Assembly (NCBI RefSeq): GCF_003285265.1
Contig: NZ_CP030239.1
Location: forward strand, 1,240,001 to 1,304,000
Reading direction: 5' to 3'
Origin: Paracoccus mutanolyticus
GTDB lineage: Bacteria > Pseudomonadota > Alphaproteobacteria > Rhodobacterales > Rhodobacteraceae
Length of the DNA: 64,000 nt
Of this stretch, positions 18,375 through 27,067 are shown piece by piece. The translations under genes and the position numbers were made by a program. Within the stretch, counting starts at the first letter, position 1, and each line of letters begins with the position of its first letter. The notes below the pieces were generated by a model. It did no database searches. It saw only the letters and a program-made list of their open reading frames with translations, and had not been told where the DNA came from.

Positions 18375-19312
18375 TCCCGCGCCCCCATGCCCCGCGCCAG
18401 GGCCAGGACCAGCGCCATGATCGCCGGCCAGATCCACAGCGCCCGCGCCTGCGCCACTGGCGGGCGCTCGGAAGGGTTCGGCTCGAGCCGGTCCAGCTCC
18501 TCGGCCATCGCGCGCAGATCGTCCATGCTGCGCACGCGGAAGGTCTGCCCGCCCGCCGCCCCGGCGATGGCCCGCAGCGTCGCCAGGTCCACCGCGTCGC
18601 GGGCGGCCGGGCGGGACTCCAGGTCCTCGGGGCCCAGCGCGACGGTATGGATGCGGACGCCGCGCTCGGCCGCGAGCCGGGCGACCTGCGTCGCGTCGAG
18701 CAGCGCCGAGGTGTCGCGCCCGTCCGACAGAAGCACGATCACGTTCGAGCGCGAGGATTCCGCCAGCACCCGCCGGATCGCCAGCCCGAGCCCGTCCGAG
18801 ATGTTCGTGGAGCGCCCCGTCAGTCCGATTTGCGCATCCGCCAGCGCCAGCGCCACGGCCCGCAGATCGTGGCTGAGCGGCGCGGCCACATAGGCGCGGT
18901 CGGCAAACAGGACCAGCCCGATCCGGTCCCCGGTGCGGGCGCGGATGAAACCCTCGGCCACCTGCTTGACGGCGTCGAGGCGGGTCACCGTCTGCCCCTC
19001 CAGCGCGAAATCGGGCGTCGCCATGCTGCCGGACATGTCCAGCGCGATGACGATGTTGCGCCCCGAGGCGCTGCGGTCGGGCACCATCTGGATGCGCTGC
19101 GGCTGCGCCAGGGCCAGGCACAGCCCCAGCCAGACGCCCGCAACCAGGGCAAGCCCGCGCCAGCGCCGGGGCCCGGGCGCGGGGACCGCCAGCGCCGCGA
19201 CGCCCTGCGGCAGCGCCATCGCCTGGGCGGTCGCCGCGCGCGCCGGCCAAAGCCGCGCCAGCAGCGGCAGCGGCAGCAGCAGCAGGGCCAGCGGCTGGGC
19301 CAGTTCGATCAC
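18371..19312 (-). CDS. VWA-domain membrane protein (MxaC/BatA-like)
   Basis: A 313-residue protein with two N-terminal spans, a VWA domain and a C-terminal span near LWIWPAIMALVLALARG. The MIDAS DMSGSMATPDF is complete, with the later Thr (LTGRSTNISDGLG) and Asp (LLSDGRDTSA). The GTG start at 19312 overlaps the DUF4381 stop by four bases. It is closest in architecture to BatA/MxaC. It probably presents the VWA domain in the periplasm or cytoplasm to the partner dehydrogenase. Confidence 0.85.
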   Translation of the reverse strand: MIELAQPLALLLLPLPLLARLWPARAATAQAMALPQGVAALAVPAPGPRRWRGLALVAGVWLGLCLALAQPQRIQMVPDRSASGRNIVIALDMSGSMATPDFALEGQTVTRLDAVKQVAEGFIRARTGDRIGLVLFADRAYVAAPLSHDLRAVALALADAQIGLTGRSTNISDGLGLAIRRVLAESSRSNVIVLLSDGRDTSALLDATQVARLAAERGVRIHTVALGPEDLESRPAARDAVDLATLRAIAGAAGGQTFRVRSMDDLRAMAEELDRLEPNPSERPPVAQARALWIWPAIMALVLALARGMGARE

Positions 19313-19683
19313 CGCGCCGCCCTCCGCCGCAGCCGTTCCCGCGTGCCGGAACGGATCAGCGCCTCGACCGCGTCGGGGTCGCCCGGCTCGCCGCGATACA
19401 GCGCCCGGCGCTGGTCGGGCGGCAGGGCCCTGCCCTGTTCGGCCAGGATGCGGGCCAGCGCCAGCAGCCTGTCGGCCGGCGGCAGACCCGCGGCCAGCGC
19501 CAACCGGTGGGACAGGCGCGGCGGACGGGCGCGGCGGCGCAGCGCCGGCATGGCGATGGCCACCAGCAGCGCCGCCAGCATCAGGCCCAGCCCGGCGGCT
19601 GCCAGGAAATCGTCCCAGCCGGGTGCGGTGAACGGCGCGGGCAGGCGCGGCGGATGCAGGTCTGCGACGATGTCGGGGATCAT
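19309..19683 (-). CDS. DUF4381-type single-span membrane protein
   Basis: A 124-residue protein: a short N-terminal stretch (PDIVADLHPPRLPAPF), one membrane helix (LAAAGLGLMLAALLVAIAM) and a cytoplasmic helical tail rich in Arg. This is the usual small gene between DUF58 and VWA genes in MoxR operons, at the position occupied by mxaA in other layouts. It overlaps both neighbours by ATGA/GTGA junctions. Confidence 0.75.
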   Translation of the reverse strand: MIPDIVADLHPPRLPAPFTAPGWDDFLAAAGLGLMLAALLVAIAMPALRRRARPPRLSHRLALAAGLPPADRLLALARILAEQGRALPPDQRRALYRGEPGDPDAVEALIRSGTRERLRRRAAR

Positions 19684-20564
19684 TCCGCGGCCTCGGGCTC
19701 GGCCGTGGTGGACAGGCGGCGGACCCGCAGCCCCGGCCGCGCCAGCCGCGCCGCGCGCGCCGCACGATCGGCCGGCAGGCCGGCGAAGCGGGCAAATGCC
19801 GCGCCCTCGGGCAGGGCATGGGGCAAGGCGCGGGCGGGGGGCGCGACCTCGAACGGGTCCTCGACCAGGATCAGTTGCAGGGGCCCACGCGCGGCCAGGA
19901 TGGCCAGTGCCGCGTCGAACCCCTCGCCCGGATCGTCCATCACCGTGGCCACGCACGATCGCCGCGCCGGCAGCGCCGACGAGCGTCGCGGACCAGATCG
20001 GCAGCGAGCGGCCTGACCGGCGCCGCCTGCCAGCGCCGCCGCGCGTTCCGCCGCCGCCAGCGCCGCGGCATGGGCGCGCGCCAGGCACGCCGTGACCATC
20101 GCCATGCCCCGGTGGCGCGGGCGCGGCGGCTGGCCGTCCGGGCCATCGTCGGTCAAGGCGACCACGCCGACCGCGCCGCCATGCAGCGACGCCTGCCAGC
20201 CCATCAGCGCCAGCACCTCGGCCGCCGCGACCGAGCGCAGCCGGCCCGCCGTGCCCCACAGCATCGGCCGGCGGAAATCCGCGATCAGCAGCAGGTTGCG
20301 CTCGCGGTCCTCGTGAAAGCTGCGCACCTGAAGGCTGCCGCTGCGGGCGGTCGCGGCGGCGTCGATGTGGCGCGGCTCGTCACCCTCGGCAAAGGGCCGG
20401 ATCTCGCGGATCTCATGGCCTTGGCCGCGCCGACGGGTGGCGGTCGTGCCGGGACGCTCGGCCAGGGCGGATGCCTCGCGCCCGGCGCGGGCCGCGCGCG
20501 GCTCAAGCGCCATCAGCCCCGCCACGCTGACGGCCGCGGGATCAGGCGCCCGCGCCCCTACCAC
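19680..20564 (-). CDS. DUF58 protein (MxaS-like) of the MoxR/VWA operon
   Basis: The DUF58 signature is clear: GQGHEIREIRPFAEGDEPRHIDAAATARSG, quoted in parts GHEIREIRPFAEGDEPRHID, then RSFHEDRERNLLLIADF. It is a 294-residue cytoplasmic protein found with MoxR ATPases. The GTG start at 20564 overlaps the MoxR stop. Between about 20035 and 19965 family-like sequence (PLAADLVRDARR) lies in another frame, so two compensating indels may be present there although the frame stays open. Confidence 0.82.
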   Translation of the reverse strand: MVGARAPDPAAVSVAGLMALEPRAARAGREASALAERPGTTATRRRGQGHEIREIRPFAEGDEPRHIDAAATARSGSLQVRSFHEDRERNLLLIADFRRPMLWGTAGRLRSVAAAEVLALMGWQASLHGGAVGVVALTDDGPDGQPPRPRHRGMAMVTACLARAHAAALAAAERAAALAGGAGQAARCRSGPRRSSALPARRSCVATVMDDPGEGFDAALAILAARGPLQLILVEDPFEVAPPARALPHALPEGAAFARFAGLPADRAARAARLARPGLRVRRLSTTAEPEAAE

Positions 20565-21538
20565 GGCCGCACATGGTCCAGCAGCCGCGCCACCAGGTCG
20601 CGCGGGCCCAGCCCCTCGGACGTGGCGCGCCAGCTGGGGATCATCCGGTGGGACAGCGCGTCGGCGGCCAGCGCCTCGACATCCTCGGGCAGGCCATAGT
20701 CGCGGCCCCGCAGCGCCGCCCGCGCCCGGACCGAGGCGGCCAGCGCCAGCGTTCCCCGGGGCGAGACCGGATGTTCCACCAACCCCTCTAGCGGCGTCCC
20801 CTGCGCTTCGCGCGTGGCAACGACCAGCCGAACGATGAAATCCTTCAGCGCCGGGGCCAGCGTCACCCGCGCGACCGCCGCGCGCGCGGCATGGATCGCC
20901 CCTGACCCCAGCCTGTGCGCGGGCGGGACAGGGGGGGCGCGGTCCTCCTGCTCGACCAGGTCCAGGATCGCGCGCTCCGCCTCGGCCCCCGGCAGGGACA
21001 GGTTCAGGTGCAGCAAAAAGCGGTCGAGCTGCGCCTCGGGCAGGGGAAAGGTGCCCTCGTGTTCGATCGAGTTCTGGGTGGCGACGACCATGAACGGATC
21101 GGGCAGCTTCCGCGTCACCCCGCCGGCCGTCACCTGCGCCTCGGCCATCGCCTCGAGCAGCGCGGACTGGACCTTGGGCGGGGCGCGGTTGATTTCGTCG
21201 ACCAGCACCAGTTCGTGAAACAGCGGCCCGGGCAGAAAGTCGAACCGCCCGCTGTCGGGGCGAAAGACCTGGGTGCCGGTCATGTCCGAGGGCATCAGGT
21301 CGGGCGTGCACTGGATGCGGGCGAAGCTGCCCGCCAGCCCCGCGGCCAGCCGCTTGACAGCCCGCGTCTTGGCCAGTCCCGGCGGCCCCTCGATCAGCAC
21401 ATGGCCGCCGGCGAGCAGCGCGATCGCCAGCCGCTCGACCAGATGTTCATGCCCGATCAGCCCGGTTGCGACCTGATCGGCAAGCGCTGCGACCGGGCCG
21501 AGGGCGTCGGCCGGCTCGATGGTCTGAATGTCCTCCAC
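20558..21538 (-). CDS. MoxR-family AAA+ ATPase (MxaR-like)
   Basis: A 326-residue AAA+ chaperone with Walker A GPPGLAKTRAVKRL, Walker B HELVLVDEINRAPPK, sensor VVATQNSIEHEGTFPLPEAQLDRF and a C-terminal lid. In methylotrophs this ATPase, with the DUF58 and VWA proteins encoded after it, is required for active methanol dehydrogenase, probably by inserting metal. The GTG at 21538 follows GGGAGGAGCGAG, which decides the start. It is the first gene of a seven-gene overlapping operon ending beside xoxF. Confidence 0.9.
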   Translation of the reverse strand: MEDIQTIEPADALGPVAALADQVATGLIGHEHLVERLAIALLAGGHVLIEGPPGLAKTRAVKRLAAGLAGSFARIQCTPDLMPSDMTGTQVFRPDSGRFDFLPGPLFHELVLVDEINRAPPKVQSALLEAMAEAQVTAGGVTRKLPDPFMVVATQNSIEHEGTFPLPEAQLDRFLLHLNLSLPGAEAERAILDLVEQEDRAPPVPPAHRLGSGAIHAARAAVARVTLAPALKDFIVRLVVATREAQGTPLEGLVEHPVSPRGTLALAASVRARAALRGRDYGLPEDVEALAADALSHRMIPSWRATSEGLGPRDLVARLLDHVRPW

Positions 21539-21957
21539 CTCGCTCCTCCCCGAGCGGCGGTCCCGGCGCGCGGAACCGCCGCCAGCTTGGCAGGATTTTC
21601 GCGGCCGATCCAGCCGGTCGGGCGTCACACTTTGGGATGAGGCCGCGCACGGGCCTTGATTGCGTGGGGCGTTCGGCCGCCGGTCGTGGCAGATGGGGGA
21701 AGGCCCTTTGACAGTGAGGCCAAGCAGAGGCCTGGACCCCCCGCCTGGCAGACCCGGACCTTCGGACACCGGCTGCCTGGACAAAGACAGGAACCTCTTG
21801 CGCGCACCCGTTCCGAGGGAGCGTTCCGTTCTGTTCGGACCAGGCAGGGACGCCCTGTTTCCTGGCGCGGAATTGCGGTTCACCCCCCGCGCCCACCTTG
21901 GCCGATCCCACGAAAATCCCCTTGTTTCCCCGTTCCCCGCCCCCTATACGGGGCGGC
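21539..21957. other. Intergenic region between the MoxR operon and tRNA-Ser
   Basis: About 420 bases without a supported gene. It must hold the MoxR operon promoter (reverse) and the tRNA promoter (forward). I saw no clear box, repeat or RNA. Open frames here overlap each other and have no family-like sequence. Confidence 0.5.
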
Positions 21958-22047
21958 GGAGACGTGGCCGAGTGGTCGAAGGCACACCCCTGCTAAGGGT
22001 GCAGACGGGAAACCGTCTCGAGGGTTCGAATCCCTTCGTCTCCGCCA
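21958..22047 (+). tRNA. tRNA-Ser (anticodon GCT)
   Basis: A class II tRNA of 90 bases. The acceptor GGAGACG pairs with CGTCTCC, the anticodon loop CTGCTAA sits between CACCC and GGGTG, the long variable arm is CAGACGGGAAACCGTCT, the T-loop is GGTTCGAATCC, and the CCA is encoded. Confidence 0.95.
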
Positions 22048-22195
22048 TGATCTATTGTTATATATAGAAATCTCTGACTGACTACACCCGTCAACCGCCC
22101 ACGTTATCATGCACGCACTTCGAAGCCGTTCCTCAAGCACCCTTCCCGCCGGCACCCTTAGCGGGGAGGTTCAGGATATTCCAGAGGTCGGACCC

Positions 22196-22465
22196 ATGAA
22201 AACGACGATTGCCCCGCTCGCTGCCGCCATGTTTCTTGCCGCATGTGAAGCCCCGGTTGCGACGGCGCCTGTCCCTGCAGAGCCTGAGCGACCCATGGAC
22301 GAGGTTCCTGTGCAGATGACCCTGCCAAACGGCGACAGGCATTACAGTTTCAAGAGTGGCTGCGTCGTTGTCCTGGAGCCGCAGCGCGCGGTCGTGAGGT
22401 CTGAGACGGGGGCCTGCGAACTCCACCACCGGGATATAGCCCTGCTTTATGCATCGGGGGATTGA
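22196..22465 (+). CDS. Small predicted lipoprotein
   Basis: An 89-residue protein beginning MKTTIAPLAAAMFLAACEAP. LAAC is a lipobox, so the mature protein would start at Cys and be membrane-anchored. A Pro/Ala-rich linker leads to a short beta-rich domain (MTLPNGDRHYSFKSGCVVVLEP). The open frame extends upstream to 22109, but the ATG at 22196 gives a proper signal peptide. Base composition is slightly lower in G+C than its neighbours. Function unknown. Confidence 0.65.
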   Translation: MKTTIAPLAAAMFLAACEAPVATAPVPAEPERPMDEVPVQMTLPNGDRHYSFKSGCVVVLEPQRAVVRSETGACELHHRDIALLYASGD

Positions 22466-22765
22466 GGGCCCGGCTCGCGGTAAGCCCCACGTCGCCAGAA
22501 GCATTGCGCCCGCCATGAGAGATGGAAATGGCCGGGAAAGGTGCACTAGCCTTCTCGTTGAGCCGGCCGTTGACACTCAACAGACAGGCACGGATTCCAG
22601 GGTAGGCCCAAGCCCTGAGGTGCCGTGACCGCACTGGCTTGGCCGGAGTGGTAGGAAGCACCCGAAATGGTGTCGCCGTTCGTCGGGGTTCATGGTGGCG
22701 CGTACGTCGCGGCGGGGCCCTGGTTGCCTCGATTCGGCTGCCTGCAGGGGGGCTTGCGGCAACAA
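22466..22765. other. Intergenic region with no supported gene
   Basis: About 300 bases between the lipoprotein and the terminator of the convergent methyltransferase. No conserved protein, tRNA or repeat is visible on either strand. Confidence 0.45.
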
Positions 22766-22797
22766 AGGGCGGGCGTCCCCCCGAGAGCGCCCGCCTT
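22766..22797 (-). terminator. Rho-independent terminator of the RNA methyltransferase gene
   Basis: On the reverse strand the stem GGCGGGCG / CGCCCGCC is followed by CTTTGTTG, immediately after the methyltransferase stop codon. Confidence 0.75.
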
Positions 22798-22802
22798 GGC
22801 GT

Positions 22803-23989
22803 TCAAAGCGGCCCGGTCTGCCATAGCCGGATCTTCAGCCCGCCATGCGCGATGTGGGGGCCGGGTTCGCGGAACGGCAGGCGGGTGGCGCGCGCCAAGG
22901 CGGCATCGGTGGTGACCAGCCCCACGCGCCAGCCCTGGAAGCGGGCGCGCAGCACCTCGCCCATCGCGGCATGCAGGCCGAACAGGGGCCCCTTGTTCCC
23001 GATCCGCGCCCCATAGGGCGGGTTGATGATGACCAGGCCCGGCGGCCCCTCGGGGCGGGACAGGTCGGCGAAGGCAAGGTTTTGGAAATCGGTCCAGGCG
23101 GCGACGCCGGCGCGCTCGGCGTTCTCGCGGCTCATGCGGATGGCGCCGGGGTCGCGGTCGCTGCCGTGAAACAGCAGCGCGGGCGCCGGGGCCGCGGCAG
23201 GGCGCAAGGCGTCGAAGGCGGCGGCGTCGAAGCCGGGCAGGTGCTGGAAGGCAAAGCCGCGCAGCCGCCCCGGGGCGAGGCCGGCCGCGATCTCGGCCGC
23301 CTCGATCACGAAGGTGCCCGATCCGCACATCGGGTCCAGGACCGGCTCGCTCCCGTCGAACCCGCATTGGCGTAGAAACATCGCGGCCATGGTCTCGCGC
23401 ATCGGCGCCTTGCCGACCGCCTGTTTGTGGCCGCGCTTGTGCAGGCTTTCGCCCGAGGTATCCAGGCTGAGCGTGCACAGGTCGTCCTCGATCCGCACCT
23501 TCAGCGTGACCGGCGCATCCTCGGCGATGGGGGCGCCCAGGGTGTCGCGGATCGCCGCCTCGATCCGCTGAGTGATGGCGCCGGCGTGATAGATGCGCGA
23601 CTTGCGGCTGGTGGCCTCGATCCGCAGGGGCACGTCGGCGCGCAGCCAGTCGGCCCAGGGAAAGCGGCGCGCCCGCTTGTCCAGCTGCGCCGGATGCATG
23701 GCGCGAAGGCGCCGATCCGGGCCAGCACCCGGGTCGCGCCGCGCAGCATCAGGTTCGCGCGCCAGACCTCGGGCCAGCCGCCGTGAAAGACGACCCCGCC
23801 CGGCTGGACCAAGGCGTCGAAGCCCAGCGCCCGCGCCTCGTCGGCCAGGGGCTGCTCAAGGCCGGGGGTGGCGACCAGAAAGACCTCCATCCGGCGCGGA
23901 TCGGCGGCCAGGGGCGCGGCTTCGGGACGCGCGCCCGGATCGGTCGCGGGCTGCGGCCGGGGACAGGCGGGCTTGGGTCTGGGTTTCAT
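22803..23989 (-). CDS. THUMP-domain class I RNA methyltransferase (RlmL/YcbY N-terminal-type), frameshifted
   Basis: An rRNA guanine-N2 methyltransferase-like protein. The N-terminal part (RRMEVFLVATPGLEQPLADEA) leads into a THUMP domain and then a Rossmann methyltransferase domain with VLDPMCGSGTFVIEAAEIAAG (SAM loop) and the catalytic IINPPYGAR. The frame breaks near 23705: upstream reads ATRVLARIGAF and downstream MHPAQLDKRARRFPWADWL. One lost base joins them. The ATG at 23989 was chosen because upstream codons look non-conserved. Confidence 0.85.
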
Positions 23990-24152
23990 CTCGCGGGTCC
24001 GTCGAAAAGGGCAGCGCATCATGCGGCGTGGCGCGCCCGAAGGCAACCGGCGGAATTGTCCACGTACCGGAGACGATCTTCCGTTTTCATCGCCGTTTCA
24101 ACGAAGGCGTGGCGCGCCTAGATTGGCGGGGAACTGAACACAGGAGGATATC

Positions 24153-24937
24153 ATGGCGACCAGCGATGCCCCCATCCGCATCGGCCGGGTGGCGCTGACG
24201 GTGAACGACCTTGCCACCGTCGGGGATTTCTACCAAAGGGTCGTCGGCCTGCGCAGGCTGTCGCAGGACGGCGGGACGATGGTGCTGGGGGCGGGCGACC
24301 GCCCGCTGCTGGAATTGCGCGAGGACCGCGCGGCGCGGCACCGCCCGGCCGAGGCGGGGCTGTTTCACACCGCCTTCCTGCGCCGGGCCGCATCGACCTG
24401 GCGGACTGGCTGGGGATGGCGGCGGCGCGGGGGCTGGCGCTGGACGGCGCCTCGGACCACCGGGTCAGCGAGGCCGTCTATCTGCGCGACCCCGAAGGCA
24501 ACGGGATCGAGATCTATGCCGACCGCCCCCGCAGCGCCTGGGCCTGGCGGGATGGCGAGGTGCTGATGGATACCACGCGGCTGGACTTCCCCGACCTGCT
24601 GGCCCAGGCGCGGCCGTGGCAAGGCGCGCCCGAGGGCACGGTCGTGGGCCACGTCCACCTGCAGGTGGGCGATCTGGCGACGGCCGGGGATTTCATGACC
24701 GGCGCGCTGGGGCTTGACCGCACCCTGCAATACCATGGGGCGAGCTTCTTTTCCTGGGGCGGCTATCACCACCATCTGGCGGGCAATATCTGGAACAGCC
24801 GCTGCGTGGGCCCGCGCAGCCCCGATGCGACAGGGCTGGCCGAGATCGTGCTGACCGCCGATCCCGGGGCTGCCCTGCCCCTGGGCGCGACCGAGGCCGT
24901 CGATCCCTGGGGCACCCGGCTGCGGCTGGAGCACTGA
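24153..24937 (+). CDS. VOC-family (glyoxalase/extradiol dioxygenase-like) protein, frameshifted
   Basis: Two vicinal-oxygen-chelate modules in tandem. The first is IGRVALTVNDLATVGDFYQRVVGL with LFHTAF and EGNGIEIYADRP. The second is VGHVHLQVGDLATAGDFMTGALGL with HHHLAGNIW. The metal His/Glu positions are present. The total of about 261 residues is typical of catechol 2,3-dioxygenase-like family members. One base is missing near 24388, since FHTAFL continues as GRIDLADWLGMAAARG in another frame. An AGGAGGAT ribosome site precedes the ATG. Substrate unknown. Confidence 0.82.
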
Positions 24938-24942
24938 AGCGA

Positions 24943-24990
24943 AGGCGGGGGCTCTGCCCCCGTCCCTGCGGGACTCCCCCCAGGGTATTT
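24943..24990. terminator. GC-rich terminator-like hairpin element
   Basis: GGGGGCTCTGCCCCC forms a tight stem, followed by CCCTGCGGGACTCCCCCCAGGG. Elements of this type often end transcripts in Rhodobacterales. It lies between convergent genes. Confidence 0.6.
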
Positions 24991-25010
24991 GGAAAACGGT
25001 GAAGGCCCGA

Positions 25011-25799
25011 TCAGGTCCGGTGCCAGCGGCGGTCGCGGCGGGTGAAGCGCAGGTGTTCGGGCGGGCGGAAGCCCGGCTCGTCCATCGGCGCGACATGGCG
25101 TTCGATCAGCAGGTCGGGGCCCTGGAAATCCAGGACGGCGAATTCGTTCTGGCGGTCGTCCAGCCGCGCGCAGAGCGCCGTTCCGCCCTGGATCTGCAGC
25201 ACGCTGCGACCCTCGGGGGGCAGGAAGGCGCCGGCCGACCAGATGTGCAGATGCCCGCTGAGCACGACCTGCACGCCCTGAAGCTCGAACAGGGCCATCG
25301 CCTCGCGCGCGCCGCGCATCAGCTGCTTGTCAACCTCGGGACGCTGCTGCATCGGATGGTGCAGGGCCACGATGTTCACGCAATCGGGGTCGATGCCTTC
25401 GACCACGCGGCGCATCTGGGCGGCGCTGATGACGCCGCGCTGCCAGGCCATCGGATCGACGCTGTTGATGCCCTGCACCCGCACCTGGCCGACATGGCCC
25501 ACGGGCTCCATGTTCTGCGCGATGATGCGGCGATACCGGCGATAGGGCTTCATCATCCGGTCCGCCAGCTTGTAGAGCGGGATGTCGTGGTTGCCGGGGA
25601 CGGCGATCAGCGGCACCTCGATCCGGCGCAGGAAGGCCGCGGCCTGCGCGAACTGCGCCGAACGCGCGCGGTGGGTCAGATCGCCCGTCACCACCACCAG
25701 ATCGGCGCCGGCGCGGTTCACCCGGTCCAGCAGCGGTTCGATCAGCGCCGTGCGGTCGAAGCCGAAATGCAGGTCCGAAAGATGCACCAGCCGCGTCAT
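25011..25799 (-). CDS. Metallophosphoesterase (calcineurin-like)
   Basis: A 262-residue protein with all metal motifs in order: LSDLHFGFD, VVTGDLTHRARS, AVPGNHDIPLY, ALHHPM and VLSGHLHIW. It resembles the Icc/CpdA group of cytosolic phosphodiesterases, but the natural substrate is not predictable. Its start overlaps the lipid kinase stop (ATGA at 25796-25799), so the two are co-transcribed. Confidence 0.9.
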   Translation of the reverse strand: MTRLVHLSDLHFGFDRTALIEPLLDRVNRAGADLVVVTGDLTHRARSAQFAQAAAFLRRIEVPLIAVPGNHDIPLYKLADRMMKPYRRYRRIIAQNMEPVGHVGQVRVQGINSVDPMAWQRGVISAAQMRRVVEGIDPDCVNIVALHHPMQQRPEVDKQLMRGAREAMALFELQGVQVVLSGHLHIWSAGAFLPPEGRSVLQIQGGTALCARLDDRQNEFAVLDFQGPDLLIERHVAPMDEPGFRPPEHLRFTRRDRRWHRT

Positions 25800-26743
25800 G
25801 CCCTGTCGCGACCCCCGCTGCCCTGCGGCACCAGAACCTTGAGGTCATGGGCCCGCACACGGACCCGGAAGGGCGAATCCATCCAGTCCTTCTCGCCGTC
25901 ATGGGCGACGTATTCGTGGCGCGGCACGGTTTCGAGTTCCATCTCGGAGGCGCTGATCAGGTCGAAATCGTGATAACGCGCGGATTTCCCCATCGCCAGC
26001 CGCAGGGCCGAGCGGATCAGGGGGCCGGGATGACGGGCGCGGGCGACCAGCAGCGCCAGCTTGCCGTCGCGGATGCAGTCGGCGCCTTCCAGCCCGAAGC
26101 TGTCGAGCTGGTAGGCGCTTTTGGCGACGAAGGCCAGGGCGGTGGTGAACTGGCGTTCCTCTCCGTTCGCGCGCACGGTCAGCGTCAGTGGCCGGCGCAG
26201 GGTCCAGAGCGCCGCCGCCGCCGACCAATAGGCCGCGACGCGGGACCGGCCCCAGCGGCGATAGATGCTTTCGCGCCGCTTGAGGATCTCGGGGTAGGCC
26301 CCGAAGCTGACGTTGTTCAGAAAGATCATGCCGTTCATTTCGCCGACATGGATGCGGCGCAGGACGGGGGTGTCGAAGATCTTCATCGCCTCCTCGACCG
26401 TCTCGCCCGAACCGAGGTCGCGGGCGAAATAGTTGAAGGTGCCGCCCGGGATCACCACCATCGTGCTGTCGCTGCCCGCGACGGCGCTGGCGACCGCCGC
26501 CTGGGTGCCGTCGCCCCCCGCCGCCACGATCAGATCGAACCCCTCGGCCACGGCCTGGCGCGCCGTTCCGGGCAGGTCCGCACCCTTGTCGATGCGCCGC
26601 ACCTCGAGGCTGGCGACGCGGTCCCGCAGCCGGTCCTGCAGCAGGTCGGCGATGCTGGCCCCCGCCTTGCGCCCCGAGCCGGTGTTCGCGATCACGCAGC
26701 AGCGCGCCTGCGACAGGTCGTAAGGCTTGCCGGCATCGTCCAT
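25796..26743 (-). CDS. Diacylglycerol/lipid kinase family protein
   Basis: A 315-residue soluble lipid kinase of the DagK/YegS type: CCVIANTGSGRKAG at the N-terminus, the nucleotide-binding VAAGGDGTQAAVASA, then VIPGGTFNYFARDLG. The C-terminal beta domain includes FLNNVSFGAYPEI and VAKSAYQLDSFGLEGADC. It is the upstream partner of the phosphoesterase gene. It is divergent from the siderophore operon. Confidence 0.88.
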   Translation of the reverse strand: MDDAGKPYDLSQARCCVIANTGSGRKAGASIADLLQDRLRDRVASLEVRRIDKGADLPGTARQAVAEGFDLIVAAGGDGTQAAVASAVAGSDSTMVVIPGGTFNYFARDLGSGETVEEAMKIFDTPVLRRIHVGEMNGMIFLNNVSFGAYPEILKRRESIYRRWGRSRVAAYWSAAAALWTLRRPLTLTVRANGEERQFTTALAFVAKSAYQLDSFGLEGADCIRDGKLALLVARARHPGPLIRSALRLAMGKSARYHDFDLISASEMELETVPRHEYVAHDGEKDWMDSPFRVRVRAHDLKVLVPQGSGGRDRA

Positions 26744-27067
26744 GAATCCCCCGGGAAATCGTTTCACTGGCCCCTGTGCAAACCCGCGCAGGCCCGCCCG
26801 GTTCCGCAGCGCGGCAATCCTGAGTTTTTTACTTGCTCCGGCTGGCGGGCTCTGGCAGGTTGCGCGCGGGCAGCCGGCGGATTGACCACCCCCCTCCCGC
26901 TTGTTCCGCATCCTTGGCGGACAGGCGCGCCACCCATGAGCCGTCACAGCAGGAGATGTCTGCCGCTCACGACAGAAACGCATCCTTGCCGTTTCGTGAC
27001 ACGCTGTTTGTCGACCCTGGCCTGGTTTCCAGGCCGCCGGGGCGCAAAGCCATTCGATGAGAGACGC
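26744..27067. other. Divergent intergenic region upstream of the siderophore genes
   Basis: About 320 bases separating the lipid kinase (reverse) from isochorismate synthase (forward). It should carry an iron-responsive promoter, but I could not recognise a Fur, Irr or RirA site. GAGTTTTTTACTTG at 26821-26834 is a small AT-richer spot. Confidence 0.4.

Noticed and set aside
15627..20095. Several very long forward open frames over 15.6-20.1 kb
   Set aside because: They are Arg/Ala/Pro/Gly-rich complements of the MoxR operon genes, which carry MIDAS, Walker and DUF58 motifs.
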